Below are positions 45,895-56,860 of a stretch of DNA of 64,000 bases, one piece after another; position 1 is the stretch's first letter, and every line of letters begins with the position of its first letter. The translations under genes were made by a program, and so were the position numbers. The notes below the pieces were generated by a model. It was not told the DNA's origin. It saw only the letters and a program-made list of their open reading frames with translations, and searched no databases. This DNA is from Amphiduros pacificus. Taxonomy: Eukaryota; Annelida; Polychaeta; Phyllodocida; Hesionidae. The stretch lies in the NCBI GenBank assembly GCA_949316495.1, contig OX439007.1, positions 15,412,479 through 15,476,478 on the forward strand, read 5' to 3'.

Positions 45895-48635
45895 ATGTGG
45901 CTACCGGTGTTGTTGGTTGCTCTCGCGCTCCCCGTGCGCAGCGTGGAAGGGCAACTATGCGAGGTATATAAGGAAGGGCAGGACATGACTATCGATGTGG
46001 ACCGCACCAGAGTTCAGGGGGGCAATGTCAGGGTCAGAGAATTCCTTACTAAGTCCGTGACCGGAAACAACACTGAAGACCGAGTGGCCGAATGTCAAGC
46101 ATCCTGCTGTGAAAAAGGTGGGTTGCCATGCAATTTAATGTTGTTTTTTGTTTTATTTTTTCATTTTAGGCCTTGGAAAAAATCCACCTTTTAAAGTAGA
46201 GTACATAAAAAGTTTGTTTTCTGTCCCGATTTAATTGATCAAAAACGCCGATTTACCAAATACCTTTAAAAATAGTTCTGAATGAATCAATCACCCAATA
46301 ATATATGGCGCTTTTTTTAATGAATATGTAATCTGACACAATAGTGAGAAAGAAATTTCTTTTAAGTGTTACTTATAAATGGTCAATACAAAACAACATT
46401 GTATTGCACTTTTATATGTTTTATACGACGTCCTGAATTGGATAAAACATGATCTTGAACATAAATTGCAAATTCTGTTTTCATTTTAGCCCTGTGTACA
46501 GCTATCAGCTTGTCGGGTACCTTGTGTCGCTTGGTGTTTTGTCATCCCATTAATAAATGTCTCATGAAAGAAATGCCAAGGTCAAGAGCAACGCTGTTTA
46601 TTACTGCCCTTGATGCAGGCATGCTTCAACAAGGACAATCTAGTTTCTCCAAACAACCTTCAGAGGGCTCTGATGTCTTCTCGCGTCCACCTGTAAGCAT
46701 TGAACCTGATCTGGCCCAAAGTAGAAGTACCGCATTGCCTCAATCGGAAATGAAAACTGAGCCGAAAACCACCGGAGAATTGCCAGGACTGGGAAATACA
46801 GGTGAAATAACATCCACAAAACCGCCTGGACACAATTCAGCAGAAGAAAGTGCAAACGAAGTGAGTAGCGAAACATCGTCTGTGCGGCCAGCCAGGACGA
46901 TGCCATCGCTGATAGATATGTTGGATTCCTACCTCAAAGCGCATCAAACGAAACGAACAAACCGTACTCAAACTGGTTCAGAGATGAGGAATGATAATGC
47001 AGGTTATAGAAGTACTGTAATATATGATAAGCCAACCCAAATATTCCAGTCAAGCACGCCTATCAGTAGACACGGAAGCGGTGTGCGTGATAATAACGGA
47101 TCAAGCCTTCTCCAATTGCGCAAATCTAGTTTTAATGTTGAAACAAGTACTCCAGCACCTCCAGTAGACGATGTTTCTGAACCTGACAGAGAAAACTTTA
47201 GACTCCAGACGAGTACTGCAGCACCTCCAGTAGACGATGTTTCTGAACCTGACAGAGAAAACTTTAGACTCCAGACGAGTACTCCAGCACCTCCAGTAGA
47301 CGATGTTTCTGAACCTGACAGAGACAACTTCAGACTTCAGACAAGTACTGCAGCACCTCCAGTAGACAATGTTTCTGAACCTGACAGAGAAAACTTTAGA
47401 CTCCAGACGAGTACTCCAGCACCTCCAGTAGACGATGTTTCTGAACCTGACAGAGACAACTTTAGACTCCAGACGAGTACTCCAGCACCTCCAGTAGACA
47501 ATGTTTCTGAACCTGACAGAGAAAACCTTAGACTCCAGACGAGCACTCCAGCACCCCCAGTAGACAATGTTTCTGAACCTTACAGAGAAAATCTTAGACT
47601 TCAGACAAGCACTCCAGCGCCCCCAGTAGACAATGTTTCTGAGCCTAAAATAGATACGTTAAGACTTCAGACAAGCACTCTTGCACCCCCAGTAGACAAT
47701 GTTTCTGAGCCTAAAATAGATACGTTAAGACTTCAGTCAAGCACTCCAGCATCCCAGGTAGACGATGTTTCTGAGCCTAAAATAGATACATTTAGACTTC
47801 AGTCAAACACTCCAGCACCCCCAGTAGACAATGTCTCTGAGCCTAAAATAGATAGCTTTAGACTTCAGACAAGCACTCCAGCACCACAGGTAGACGATGT
47901 TTCTGAACCAAACAACTTCAGACTTCAGACAAGCACTCCACTCCTTCCTGCAGAAGATACTCCTGGGTCCTATGAAGGAAATTTCAAAGTTCAGAATGAT
48001 ACGGCACAATATGGTGAAAATAGTCAAGAGAAAGAAGGTATTTATTAGAAAGATATGGTTTTTTTCATTTTTTTTCATCAGTCTCAAACTTCACAAGACT
48101 ACAAGTAATCACATATTGTAGTCACTTTATAAATCCTATGTGAACAGTTAGCTACTATCGAATAATATATTGCAAGTAAACTTTTAACACATACTATTAA
48201 ATTGATACCTGAGTGACTATGAGTCGGTTTAGCTGTGAAGAATTCGTTCAACTATTCATTTATTATAGCAATGTGAAGCATAAACTTTTTGTTTCCACAG
48301 GCGAAGAGGAGGTAAATGATGAAACAAGCATTGAAAGCATAAATAACAAGGAAGACTACCTGGAATTTAACCAAATTCCCTCTGTGAAAGAAAGAAGCAT
48401 GATGATGAATGGTACTCCAGATGAGGAAGAAGAGAAAACGTCCCATCCCAAACTGTCCTCCTCATCTGTGGCCACTTCCACTCTGATAATAATGCTCTGT
48501 GCCGCAACAGGCCTCCTCATTGCTATAGGCAGTCTGGTGACGAGGCTGGTAAAACGGAAGTGCGGTCACGAACAGCCAAATGCGCATGTCAAACCAATTC
48601 CTAAATATGAGCAGGTTCACGTTGTCACATTATAG
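45895..48635 (+). CDS. MANSC-domain single-pass membrane protein with 22-residue tandem repeats (three exons)
   Basis: Cell-surface protein, 701 aa. Exons 45895-46117, 46490-48037, 48301-48635, both introns phase 1. The ATG follows directly on an acceptor (TTTCTATAG), so a non-coding exon lies upstream. Signal peptide residues 1-19 (MWLPVLLVALALPVRSVEG). MANSC domain residues ~20-110: Cys22, AECQASCCEK (67, 71, 72), Cys77, LCRLVFC (87, 92), Cys98, as in HAI-1 and MANSC1; intron 1 splits it. Ser/Thr-rich linker, then twelve copies of a 22-residue unit (TSTPAPPVDDVSEPDRENFR; DNA 47140-47925, 66-bp period) and a decayed thirteenth. TM segment in the last exon (STLIIMLCAATGLLIAIGSL), RLVKRK stop-transfer, short tail ending VVTL. 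Units 2-5 alternate ENF/DNF, pointing to recent two-unit duplications; repeat number is likely polymorphic. MANSC proteins often work at cell surfaces with proteases or their inhibitors, but no protease-inhibitor domain is present here. Confidence 0.92.
47140..47990 (+). repeat. 66-bp coding minisatellite in the MANSC gene
   Basis: Twelve units plus one degenerate. All are in frame because 66 is a multiple of three. Early units end DRENF or DRDNF, late units KIDTL, KIDTF or KIDSF, showing gradual replacement along the array. Antisense frames here (47004-47567) are shadows. Confidence 0.95.
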
Positions 48636-48699
48636 ACCACCGTGCCTGAATAGTATCGAATCTCAGAAAGACATAAAGTGTCAGACACTTAATAGATTA

Positions 48700-48852
48700 A
48701 GAAGGTTTTGAGGCAGTTTGACCAACTTCTGGCCCCCAATATTATTATTACTACCACAACTTGGTTGCCAGTATCACAAATATAATACGTGAACGCATTC
48801 GCCGCTCTGATCCATTTAACATTTTCATCCCTAACGCTGGTTCCATGCTAAA
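48700..48852 (+). repeat. Dispersed repeat R1, copy f
   Basis: GAGGCAGTTTGACCAACTTC, CTTGGTTGCCAGTATCACAA, GAACGCATTCGCCGCTCTGA, ACGCTGGTTCC. This copy best preserves the middle of the family. Confidence 0.7.
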
Positions 48853-48998
48853 GGCTTTCCTCTCCATTTTTATAACGTATCTCAAGTGAATATCACATCA
48901 AGTTTTGATGATTTGTAAGCTCAAGTTTTTAGAATTGCCTTCTTTTTAATTATAAGATGTTATTTAAAGAAATTTAAGGTAAATAACTATGAATGTTC

Positions 48999-49000
48999 AC

Positions 49001-49042
<42 letters not shown>
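48999..49042. repeat. (TA)n microsatellite
   Basis: About 21 TA units. Confidence 0.95.
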
Positions 49043-49046
<4 letters not shown>

Positions 49047-49295
49047 ATATTTTTATCTATAATTAACAACACAAATAACCAGTAATACAATACGTTTAGA
49101 AACGTGAGGGAGAGAGGAATCATCATTTATATGTATAAACAAAAATACTAATGTATTTAGTATCCAGTTCAAGTTCAGGAAAAAATAACTTCAAATATCT
49201 ATTTGTATGACTATTACAAAGAAAAAGTGTGTATATAAGGTTTCAAGAAAAGCAATTTATACAATTTATTTAAGATTTCAAGAAAAACATTTTAT

Positions 49296-49733
49296 ACCAC
49301 AGTCACATTTGCCACGGGCCGTGGCGCAGTTGGTTAGAGCGCCAGCTTATTAGCACCAGTTCCTCTGTGGTGATCCAAAGGTCGTGGGTTCGAACCCCGG
49401 CTGTGCCGGGATTGAACTCATGATACAATTTCCCACATGAGCTGAGGCCTGTGCCAAAGGGTTAACCCGTTGTCCTTGTAAATCTGTGACCGGGTGGGTT
49501 GTCATGTCAAGGACCTGCGACATGACAATTCAGTGAGGCAGCACTATATCTGCTACAAGTAGGTCTCATCACGAAATAACTGAAATAATGTTGAAAGTGA
49601 TGTAAAACCCCAAACAAACAAACAAAAGGTCCCGGGCACCGAGAAAATTAAGATATGCCGTAGCTGTAGTCACATTATACACAGGTGCCGTACAGCACGT
49701 GCAAGATGACATGACACAGACGTCTTTTGCCTC
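49296..49733. mobile_element. Family X remnant interrupted by a SINE
   Basis: An X-like end (ACAGTCACATTTGCC) is followed by the SINE at 49316-49626 and then X-type interior (CGGGCACCGAG, GCCGTAGCTGTAGTCACATT, GCACGTGC, ACAGACGTC). The SINE therefore inserted into a pre-existing X copy. Confidence 0.55.
49316..49626 (+). mobile_element. tRNA-derived SINE, full length (best copy)
   Basis: Head GGGCCGTGGCGCAGTTGGTT contains the A box; GGTCGTGGGTTCGAACCCC contains the B box, so the Pol III promoter looks intact. Body follows (GACCTGCGACATGACAATTC, GCAGCACTATATCTGCTACA) and the 3' end is GTAAAACCCCAAACAAACAA. Length about 311. The tRNA-like head has extra bases in the anticodon region, so it is not a functional tRNA gene. 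Confidence 0.9.
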
Positions 49734-50407
49734 AGTCAGATTTGCAATGGGCGCCGGCCGGGAAGTAAGAATCGGCCGACTTCCCAGTCTGTCGGGCACC
49801 GGGGAGTTTATCAGCAACAATCGTGGCCGATGATCTCCTAGTGTTCTCCAATCACCAATCGGCAAAGCCCAGATAGGTGATCTGCATGATCTGGAGGGGT
49901 TTGTCGAACGTCCATGGTCTCTACCAACTGCAACCAAAGAAAAGTTTGGTGGAGTTGATTGAGCTCTAGTGAAGTAAAAAGTGGCCAGCTGCAAAAACTG
50001 CGGTAAACCCGTTTAAACGTCAAAATTGAACTGCCGTTAAAACGGGTTTGACTCAATTTTTGCAGCTGGCGATATTTATCGAGTATTTATATTTTCCTTA
50101 TTTAATGTTATCCAAAGAATAATCAAGCTTTTTTATGAGATTTTAGACATAATCATACATAAAATATGAATTATCAATAAAACAATTGGGTATTTAAAAA
50201 ATCACATCTGAACGAGATTATACATGAAACAGTAAAATTCTCAGACCTCTCCAGATCACCTATCTGGGCTTTGCCGATGGGTGATTGGAGAACACTTATG
50301 ATCTCCCGGTGCCCGCACGGCAATCTGAACTGCAGGCCTATTTCGTAAAAATTACCCCTCAGCCGGGCATCTTTACTGAAATCGGCGCAAATGTGACTGG
50401 GGTATAA
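49731..50407. mobile_element. Family X element with a nested palindromic insertion
   Basis: Ends GCCTCAGTCAGATTTGCAAT and GGCGCAAATGTGACTGGGGT. CACCTATCTGGGCTTTGCCG occurs in both orientations (49850-49885 and 50250-50290). Inside, 49982-50070 is a palindrome with ends GCCAGCTGCAAAAACTGCGG / TTTTTGCAGCTGGC, a second small element. Confidence 0.65.
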
Positions 50408-51780
50408 GTTATAAGATATGATAATATATATATCTTAGCTTAGTTTTTAACTAACTTTTTTTAACTTTATATATATTTTAGCTTAGTTTTTAGGTTTTTA
50501 ATCTTTCCATGGTCGGGAGTCGGATATAGCTGTGATAAAACGGTGGCATGTTATTTGAAAAGATCAATAACACAAAGTAAGCATGGTGATCCCACGTTTT
50601 GTGTTTTGTTCTATGCCATTGCCACAAATGTTAGTAAAAAAATAAAATATTATAAAAAGGTAGCTAAACATCCTTGACGTTCATTTCTATAAACAGGGAA
50701 TACATTTTTCAGATTTTGATATGCATATTGGCTTTTTAGGGTTGGGTGATCAACGTCAAAAAGACTTATTCTCTACTAGAATATGACCGATTTCAATTCA
50801 TATTTGTAGCACTTTTTTCACTCAAAACTGATTTTTGGAAAAAAATCAGGCTCAGTAATAATCATCCCTTTTTCTGTTCCATGCAATTGTTGATTGCAAT
50901 TGTTGAAAAGTAGCGATTCATGACATATTTATTATGATAAAATGATAACTTAAGAATTGCCATATATAGAATTGATTAAAAGTAAAAAGAAACTCATTAC
51001 CAAAGTAAAAGGGAAATTGAACCCAATTTGACAGCAGATATGAATTGTGTAATGTATAAAATTGGATAACACTAATTACATGTTTTCCCTTAAGCCAAAA
51101 TCCCTGACAAAAAGAGAAAGGCCCCAAGTCTCAGCTAAGAATGCTTGTTTGCTGAGATTGGTACTCAGATTATTGTGGTATGTGGTCTCTTTCACATGTC
51201 TATAATAGTGAGCAAATCACTGCACACATATCTAAGCATAATTACTACACATATTACTTCATTCAAATTGTGGTCATATTTAACAATTAAATAATGATTG
51301 CAATATTTTTTAATATAGAAATTCTAATTCTATGTTGTTAAAAGTGTTTAAACAACTGTGAAACTAGAGATCTATTTCAGAGACATTAACACCATTTCCA
51401 AGAGGTGATCTTTGCACATGTGAGTACATGCATGTTTGGCTGGTCTCACTGGAAAACAGAAAACATACAGGTGACATGTGACCTATCTTGACTGACATGG
51501 TCAAATATTGACAATTCCACATTTTGGAGATCTTGGAGATTGTTTTGGAATAGATAATATACCAATCTGATGGAATGTGTTTAAGAATAAGCATTGTTTG
51601 CAAATCATCAGACCTGTGAGACACATGCTAATACTGAAACATTTGGAACTTTTGCTCTGCACTGGATATATTCATGCATGCATTCAAGTTTGGCCACATG
51701 ATCAACTTACTCACGGTTTAAAATACATGATAAAATCTTGAAATTGGTTCCATGTTGCAGTTTCTTTGTAAGCATATCTG
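50408..51780. other. No feature seen
   Basis: AT-rich intergenic DNA. A 37-base near-repeat of TTTTAGCTTAGTTTTTA occurs around 50430-50495. Short open frames show no homology or splice support. Confidence 0.5.
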
Positions 51781-52051
51781 TTTGTTTGTTTGTTTGTTTG
51801 GGGTTTTACATCACTTTCAACATTATTTCAGTCATTTCGTGATGAGACCTACTTGTAGCAGATATAGTGCTGCCTCACTGAATTGTCATGTCGCAACGGG
51901 TTAACCCTTTAGGCACGGGCCTCAGCTCATGTGGGAAATTGTGTCATGAGTTCAATCTCGGCACAGCCGGGGTTCGAACCCACGACCTTTGGATCACCAC
52001 AGAGGAACTGGTGCTAATAAGCTGGCGCCCTAACCAACTGCGCCACGGCCC
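51781..52051 (-). mobile_element. tRNA-derived SINE, internally deleted
   Basis: Tail (TTTG)n at 51781, then the body; A and B boxes at the right end (GGGGTTCGAACCC; CCAACTGCGCCACGGCCC). Compared with 49316-49626 it lacks the stretch between TGTCATGTCGCA and ACGGGTTAACCC. Confidence 0.88.
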
Positions 52052-52397
52052 ATGGCCTTAAGCATATCTGAGCTCAAATTCAATCTTAATATGAAAAGGA
52101 AAAAACATATTCAATTATATATGTTCTGACATGACTACAGCTCAAACATTATCCCAATAAGATTTCAAATTTGTTTTCAGTTTGAAGTTATTATTATTCA
52201 TATTTTCTGTGTTTGCAAAAAAACAAAACAAAACAAAAACAAACAAAAAAAACAATTAAATTTGCTATTAAGTCATTTCCATTATTTCATAATTTTCTCC
52301 ATTGGCAATAAACAAATCAATTTATATTCTGAAGTGCATATGACCCATGCAGAACCCCAATTTGATTTCACCTTCAGCATGAAAATAGTGTTTTTCC

Positions 52398-52468
52398 CAA
52401 CAAGGATTCAAACCCCAGACCTTTTGCATTAGATGACATACATCTTAACCACTGAGCCACGTATCACC
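52398..52468 (-). repeat. tRNA-like pseudogene or second SINE head
   Basis: On the - strand: GTGGCTCAGTGGTTAAGATG (A box) and GGTCTGGGGTTTGAATCC (B box) at tRNA spacing. The anticodon stem region is irregular (CATCTAATGCAAAA), so I do not call a functional tRNA. From 52469 to 53270 nothing else is recognised. Confidence 0.5.
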
Positions 52469-53334
52469 CCATGGCAGCTTTGTATAAACTTTGGGGTCAC
52501 AGCATTATATAAAAATTTTAATTAGCTCAATTAAATCACAGTTTCTTTGCTAATGTGTCATTACTCAAAATAAACACAAATCTGTTGATTCAATCTTTGC
52601 TTTCTGTATGAAGTCATATCATTTAATTTTTGTTTTTGTATTTTCTCTATTTGCAAAAAAACAACTAAAACTCTTCTGACTTTCATATCGCTCAAATAAG
52701 ATCGCAACATGAACATCCCATCCTTTATTATTACATAAAGTCATATTTCACCCTCTGTCTAAACAAAAATATTTTAATTCTATATTATTCTTTGTGCATA
52801 TTGCTAAAAATAAAACAGATGTTTTACCCACTGACCATGTTGAAAAGTATGATTTGATCCACTCACAAATAGTAAATATCTTTTTCACTCTATCAAATCA
52901 TTTTTACAAAGGAAGATATTCAGTAATTTCAGTAATTTATAGACTACACTTTTCCAAAAACATGTTTTTCTAAGATGATATCAAAAGTAATGTAAATGTA
53001 AACAACTCATGTCTCATTTAAAACTAATAAATAAAATTCCAGTTGATTCTCTGCAGGTTGGTGTATAAGGTTAGCATGTACTTATTTACAATGAATATGA
53101 GGTGTGTCATATAATATCCAGACGCATTTTATATATTTAATTTTAACTCATAAAACTGTAAAAAAAATTGTAATAAATGAAGTCAGTGACTGGAGTGGTG
53201 CATATTTTTTCTGGAAAAACCAGATGGAAAGTAGTCTGGTAGGATGTTAACATAATAATATGTACTCAGTGAGATCACTCCTAACAAAAATCAAGATGGC
53301 TGAATGCTGGTTGAGAATGTTCTTGATATCTCTC

Positions 53335-53959
53335 CAGGGTGGGAGAGCTCTGAACCAATCTGGGCAGTAATCACAGCATATCTGGACGGTATGACGTCAT
53401 ACCATTGTTCTGAACCAATTCTGAACCAATCAGGGTGATACTGCCATATAACAAGTTTTTTTAATTCTCACAAAAGGCATCCAAATCGCATCAAAATTTA
53501 ACAAATATCGTGACAGTTAAGTGTATTCAACTGTGTTAAATATGATGGTGTAAATTTTAAAGTAAATCTTTAACGTTTTTAACGTAATATTTGTACCCCC
53601 AAGTCAGGAATTACTCCTCGTTATGTAATCTTAAACTGGGGCATGTTCCTTTGTTGGGATTCCTGTATACAAAAATCTCGTTAAAAATCAGTTTTAGATG
53701 ATCATATACTTATACATGTAACTTATGAGCATGCTTTTTTCTTATAAGAAATAAACTTTTTCAATCGAGCCATTGTCCACCATACAGAAACACTCAGAAA
53801 CCACTCAGATTAGCTGCGATTGAGTACCCAGATATGTTGCGAGTGCCCAGAATGACGTGATTTAGCGTCCCGATCAGTTGTGAGCGTCCAGAATAATGCG
53901 ATTTGACCAGATCGGTTCAGATTTACTGCACAGATTGGTTCAGAGCTTTCCCACCCCTG
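53335..53959. mobile_element. Family H inverted-repeat element, 625 bp copy
   Basis: Ends CAGGGTGGGAGAGCTCTGAA and GGTTCAGAGCTTTCCCACCC-CTG. Its interior is in opposite orientation to 24379-24815 and carries about 190 extra bases. Just left of it (53285-53334) is an R1 scrap (CAAGATGGCTGAATGCTGGT). From 53960 to 55080 no gene or repeat is supported. Confidence 0.7.
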
Positions 53960-55079
53960 ACTCTCAAGGGAAGTACACATCATGCTAATTATATGATTAA
54001 CATGGTTGTCATAAATCCTCAAATAATGTTAAAGCATTCATGAAACCACAGAGGTCACAAGCATTTTTACAGAGGTTTCAGGGTATGCTCAAATGACATG
54101 TGGCCATGAAACTGTGAGACAATTAAGCTATCTCACTAAAATCAACCAAAATACACTGACCATGGTTACTGTTACTAAAAGTGCCAAGTACTGCCTGTAC
54201 TCTTTTGATCATCAGGTGGCCACATGTTTACAGTCATGTGACCTCTATTGTGGTCTGTCAGGGTGTTAGGCCTGTACCATTGGATAAACATTAATGGACA
54301 AACAGGGAGCTGTAAGCCAAATCACTCCATTGTTCCAATTGAGATTGCCGCACTGTTAGAAAGAATTTACTAAGCAGGTGTTTGCACAAAATCGCTGGTC
54401 AGCAAAACAAAGTTTGTTGACAAAGTGTTCAATGGATGATTTGGATTTTAGCAGAAGGCTCATCCACTTTCAAATGGAACAGAATTATATGTCGGGGAAA
54501 TATGATGGGTAATAACTTTTGATTGCAAAGGTTAGGGTATAAACATTTATATAGTGTAAGGAAAAGGTGATTGAAAACCTCATTCCATGAATGCTTTAAC
54601 ATTTGATTTCCATTTATTATTATCATTGCAATGTTTAACTTTGTCCGAAAAAAATCTTTGTGATTATTATTATTATTGTTGTTGTTGCTTTTGTTTTTTA
54701 TTCTATTTTTTTAATTATTTATCTATTTTGTTTTAGAATCAAAAAGTATCCCCCTCTATTGCAAGAACTTGCTTCATCTGAAATACTCAAAATTAGTTTT
54801 TCAATGCCCTCTCCCGGATTTTACCATATGTTCTCTTATCTATTAAAAAGGGACTACGAATACACTTCTGCACACTGTTGTAAAACACTCTGATTCTAGT
54901 GTAAAAAACAAAGCAAATAACTAAACCAAGATCTGAGGGTAGGGAGACAAACCTAAAAAATATTGTAAATTACACTTGCAGCGAGAGCACAATCTACACA
55001 TTATTGGCACAGAGGCAATAACCGCAATTGCCACATTAAAAAGGAACAATGTGACTCGCATTAACGTGGTCTGAGTATA

Positions 55080-55520
55080 CCAATTTATACCTCAGTGATG
55101 CGCGTATTTATGCGATTTCGAATGAATACGCGCATGTCAATTATTTGTAAAGTATTGATTAGCCATCTTTAGACTGGTTCCCCATCGAGTGTCAAGAACA
55201 TCGTGTATATACACAGATGGCGGCAACCAGTCTATGGCTGTAAGCGCCATTTTCGGGTCACGTGACGGGGTCAAATGAGGTGCGCTTTGTTTACAAATGT
55301 TTGTAACGATAAATATCTTGTTTCATGTATCATTTTTTAAAAATACAGTAGTTGTCTGAGGTATAAAAACAAAACATACACTCGTCGGTCAGCTGTGTGA
55401 GCGGATTCAGTGAGTTGGTGATGGCGGACGGATACCCTTCGCCTTCGGCTCAGGGTATCCGTCCGCAATCACCAACTCACTGAATCCGCTCACCCAGCTT
55501 CCCGACTCGGTATGTTTTGT
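55080..55520 (+). mobile_element. Element family E, longest copy, with GC-rich hairpin
   Basis: Starts TACCTCAGTGATGCGCGT and includes GAGTGTCAAGAACATCGTG, CTGAGGTATAAAAACAAAAC and a near-perfect hairpin at 55397-55493 (arms of ~40 bases built on GCGGATTCAGTGAGTTGGTG). A (TA)n tract follows directly. Confidence 0.65.
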
Positions 55521-55525
55521 TATAG

Positions 55526-55651
<126 letters not shown>

Positions 55652-55676
55652 TAACAAGTGTTGATTTTAAAAAATC

Positions 55677-56060
55677 AAGCTCGCGTAAGTTTGCAAAATC
55701 AGCTTAAACATATCAAAACCTCGAACATTCAGACCTTAAGTCAAAACAAACGCGAGCGAAAATGATGTCATACTTCAAATAAGGAAATCCTCGTGCATAA
55801 ATTACTCCTCGGTTGAAAACAAATAATTCTCAGCAAAATCTCGAAGCTAAACGAGATTTCAGCTCTTCCAACAAATCCAAATCACTTTTCAATCGACCAT
55901 GTTATCAATGCTCCACTGCCATCTATTGGTGAATACATGAACTAATGAGGCAAAACATGGCTGCCATGGACCGATAATCGGGGTATGCTCCATAGACTTA
56001 CAGCTTAATCAGTCAAAACCTCGAACATCTAGCCCTAAAGGCAAAACAAACGCGAGCGAA
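55677..56060 (+). mobile_element. Dispersed repeat shared with 30.15-30.41 kb
   Basis: Contains two copies of AAAACCTCGAACAT...AAAACAAACGCGAGCGAAAA (55715-55763 and 56005-56062) bounding about 240 unique bases. The - strand copy at 30150-30411 has only one. Confidence 0.55.
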
Positions 56061-56157
56061 AAGGTGATATCTGAAGAAGACATGTGTATTTATCGTTAAT
56101 CAAGCAATGAAACACAAGCCTAGATTTATCTAAATATCTGTAAATGATATAAGTGCA

Positions 56158-56329
56158 ATGATGAAGAATTCAACACATAAACACGCACACAATGTTTGCA
56201 ACATGTTAACATCAATACTGTGCATTGTTAACTTGGGACCATCTGTGACTGCTCCTGTTCAAGATGCATGCTTTGCGCCTGCGCACCAGCTGCGTTGCCC
56301 CACTCGAGATCCGCTCTTTCGTCACATCG
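56158..56329 (+). other. Candidate 5' exon upstream of the mucin-like gene
   Basis: A GC-richer open stretch (MLTSILCIVNLGPSVTAPVQ, then ACFAPAHQLRCPTRDPLFRH) ends at a donor CATCG|GTATAT. Splicing to the acceptor at 56853 would run in frame into the mucin-like coding exon, but that would bury its signal peptide. More likely it is a 5' UTR exon, or the first exon of an unrelated small secreted Cys peptide. The two readings cannot be separated here. Confidence 0.25.
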
Positions 56330-56860
56330 GTATATACTGGGTGTGACACTCAAGCTGGGTTACGTGGCACACAACATCATGTTAAATTATTTGACTAATA
56401 TGTTGTAATATTGTGAAATATGGCAAATGTCCGTCAGACAGAAAGGCATTGCCACTAAATTGATATTTTAAATGCTGGAAAGAGATATGTAATCCCAAAA
56501 AAGGAATAATTAAGGTAAGACATGAAAGGATAAACATTTTACTTTTATTCTTCACTTGTAACATAAATTTACAAGGTACAACTGATAGATTACCAGATAG
56601 ATTTACAAAATACTTTATGTAAAATATTATGCAGAGTTCACATTCCCAGTTTATGTAAAATATTATTATTATTCACATTGTATTCCAAGTCAAAGTTTTG
56701 TGAATTTGTGAGAAAATTTCATGATACAACAATGTGATATTATCTTTATCTTTATAATCTTTATAATATACACATAGTTCCGTATTTTCTGTTTATGTGT
56801 GTGATTTATATTTATAAATGTCTTAGTTTAAGTATTATCCTATATGTTTCAGCCGTTACA

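Noticed and set aside
47004-47567. - strand ORFs with SLSGSETSSTGGAGVL repeats
   Set aside because: Antisense shadow of the 66-bp coding repeat. The sense strand has signal peptide, MANSC domain, splice sites and TM segment.
49316-49408. Possible tRNA gene
   Set aside because: A and B boxes are present but the anticodon region is extended and the unit continues into a SINE body repeated at several sites. It is a SINE head.
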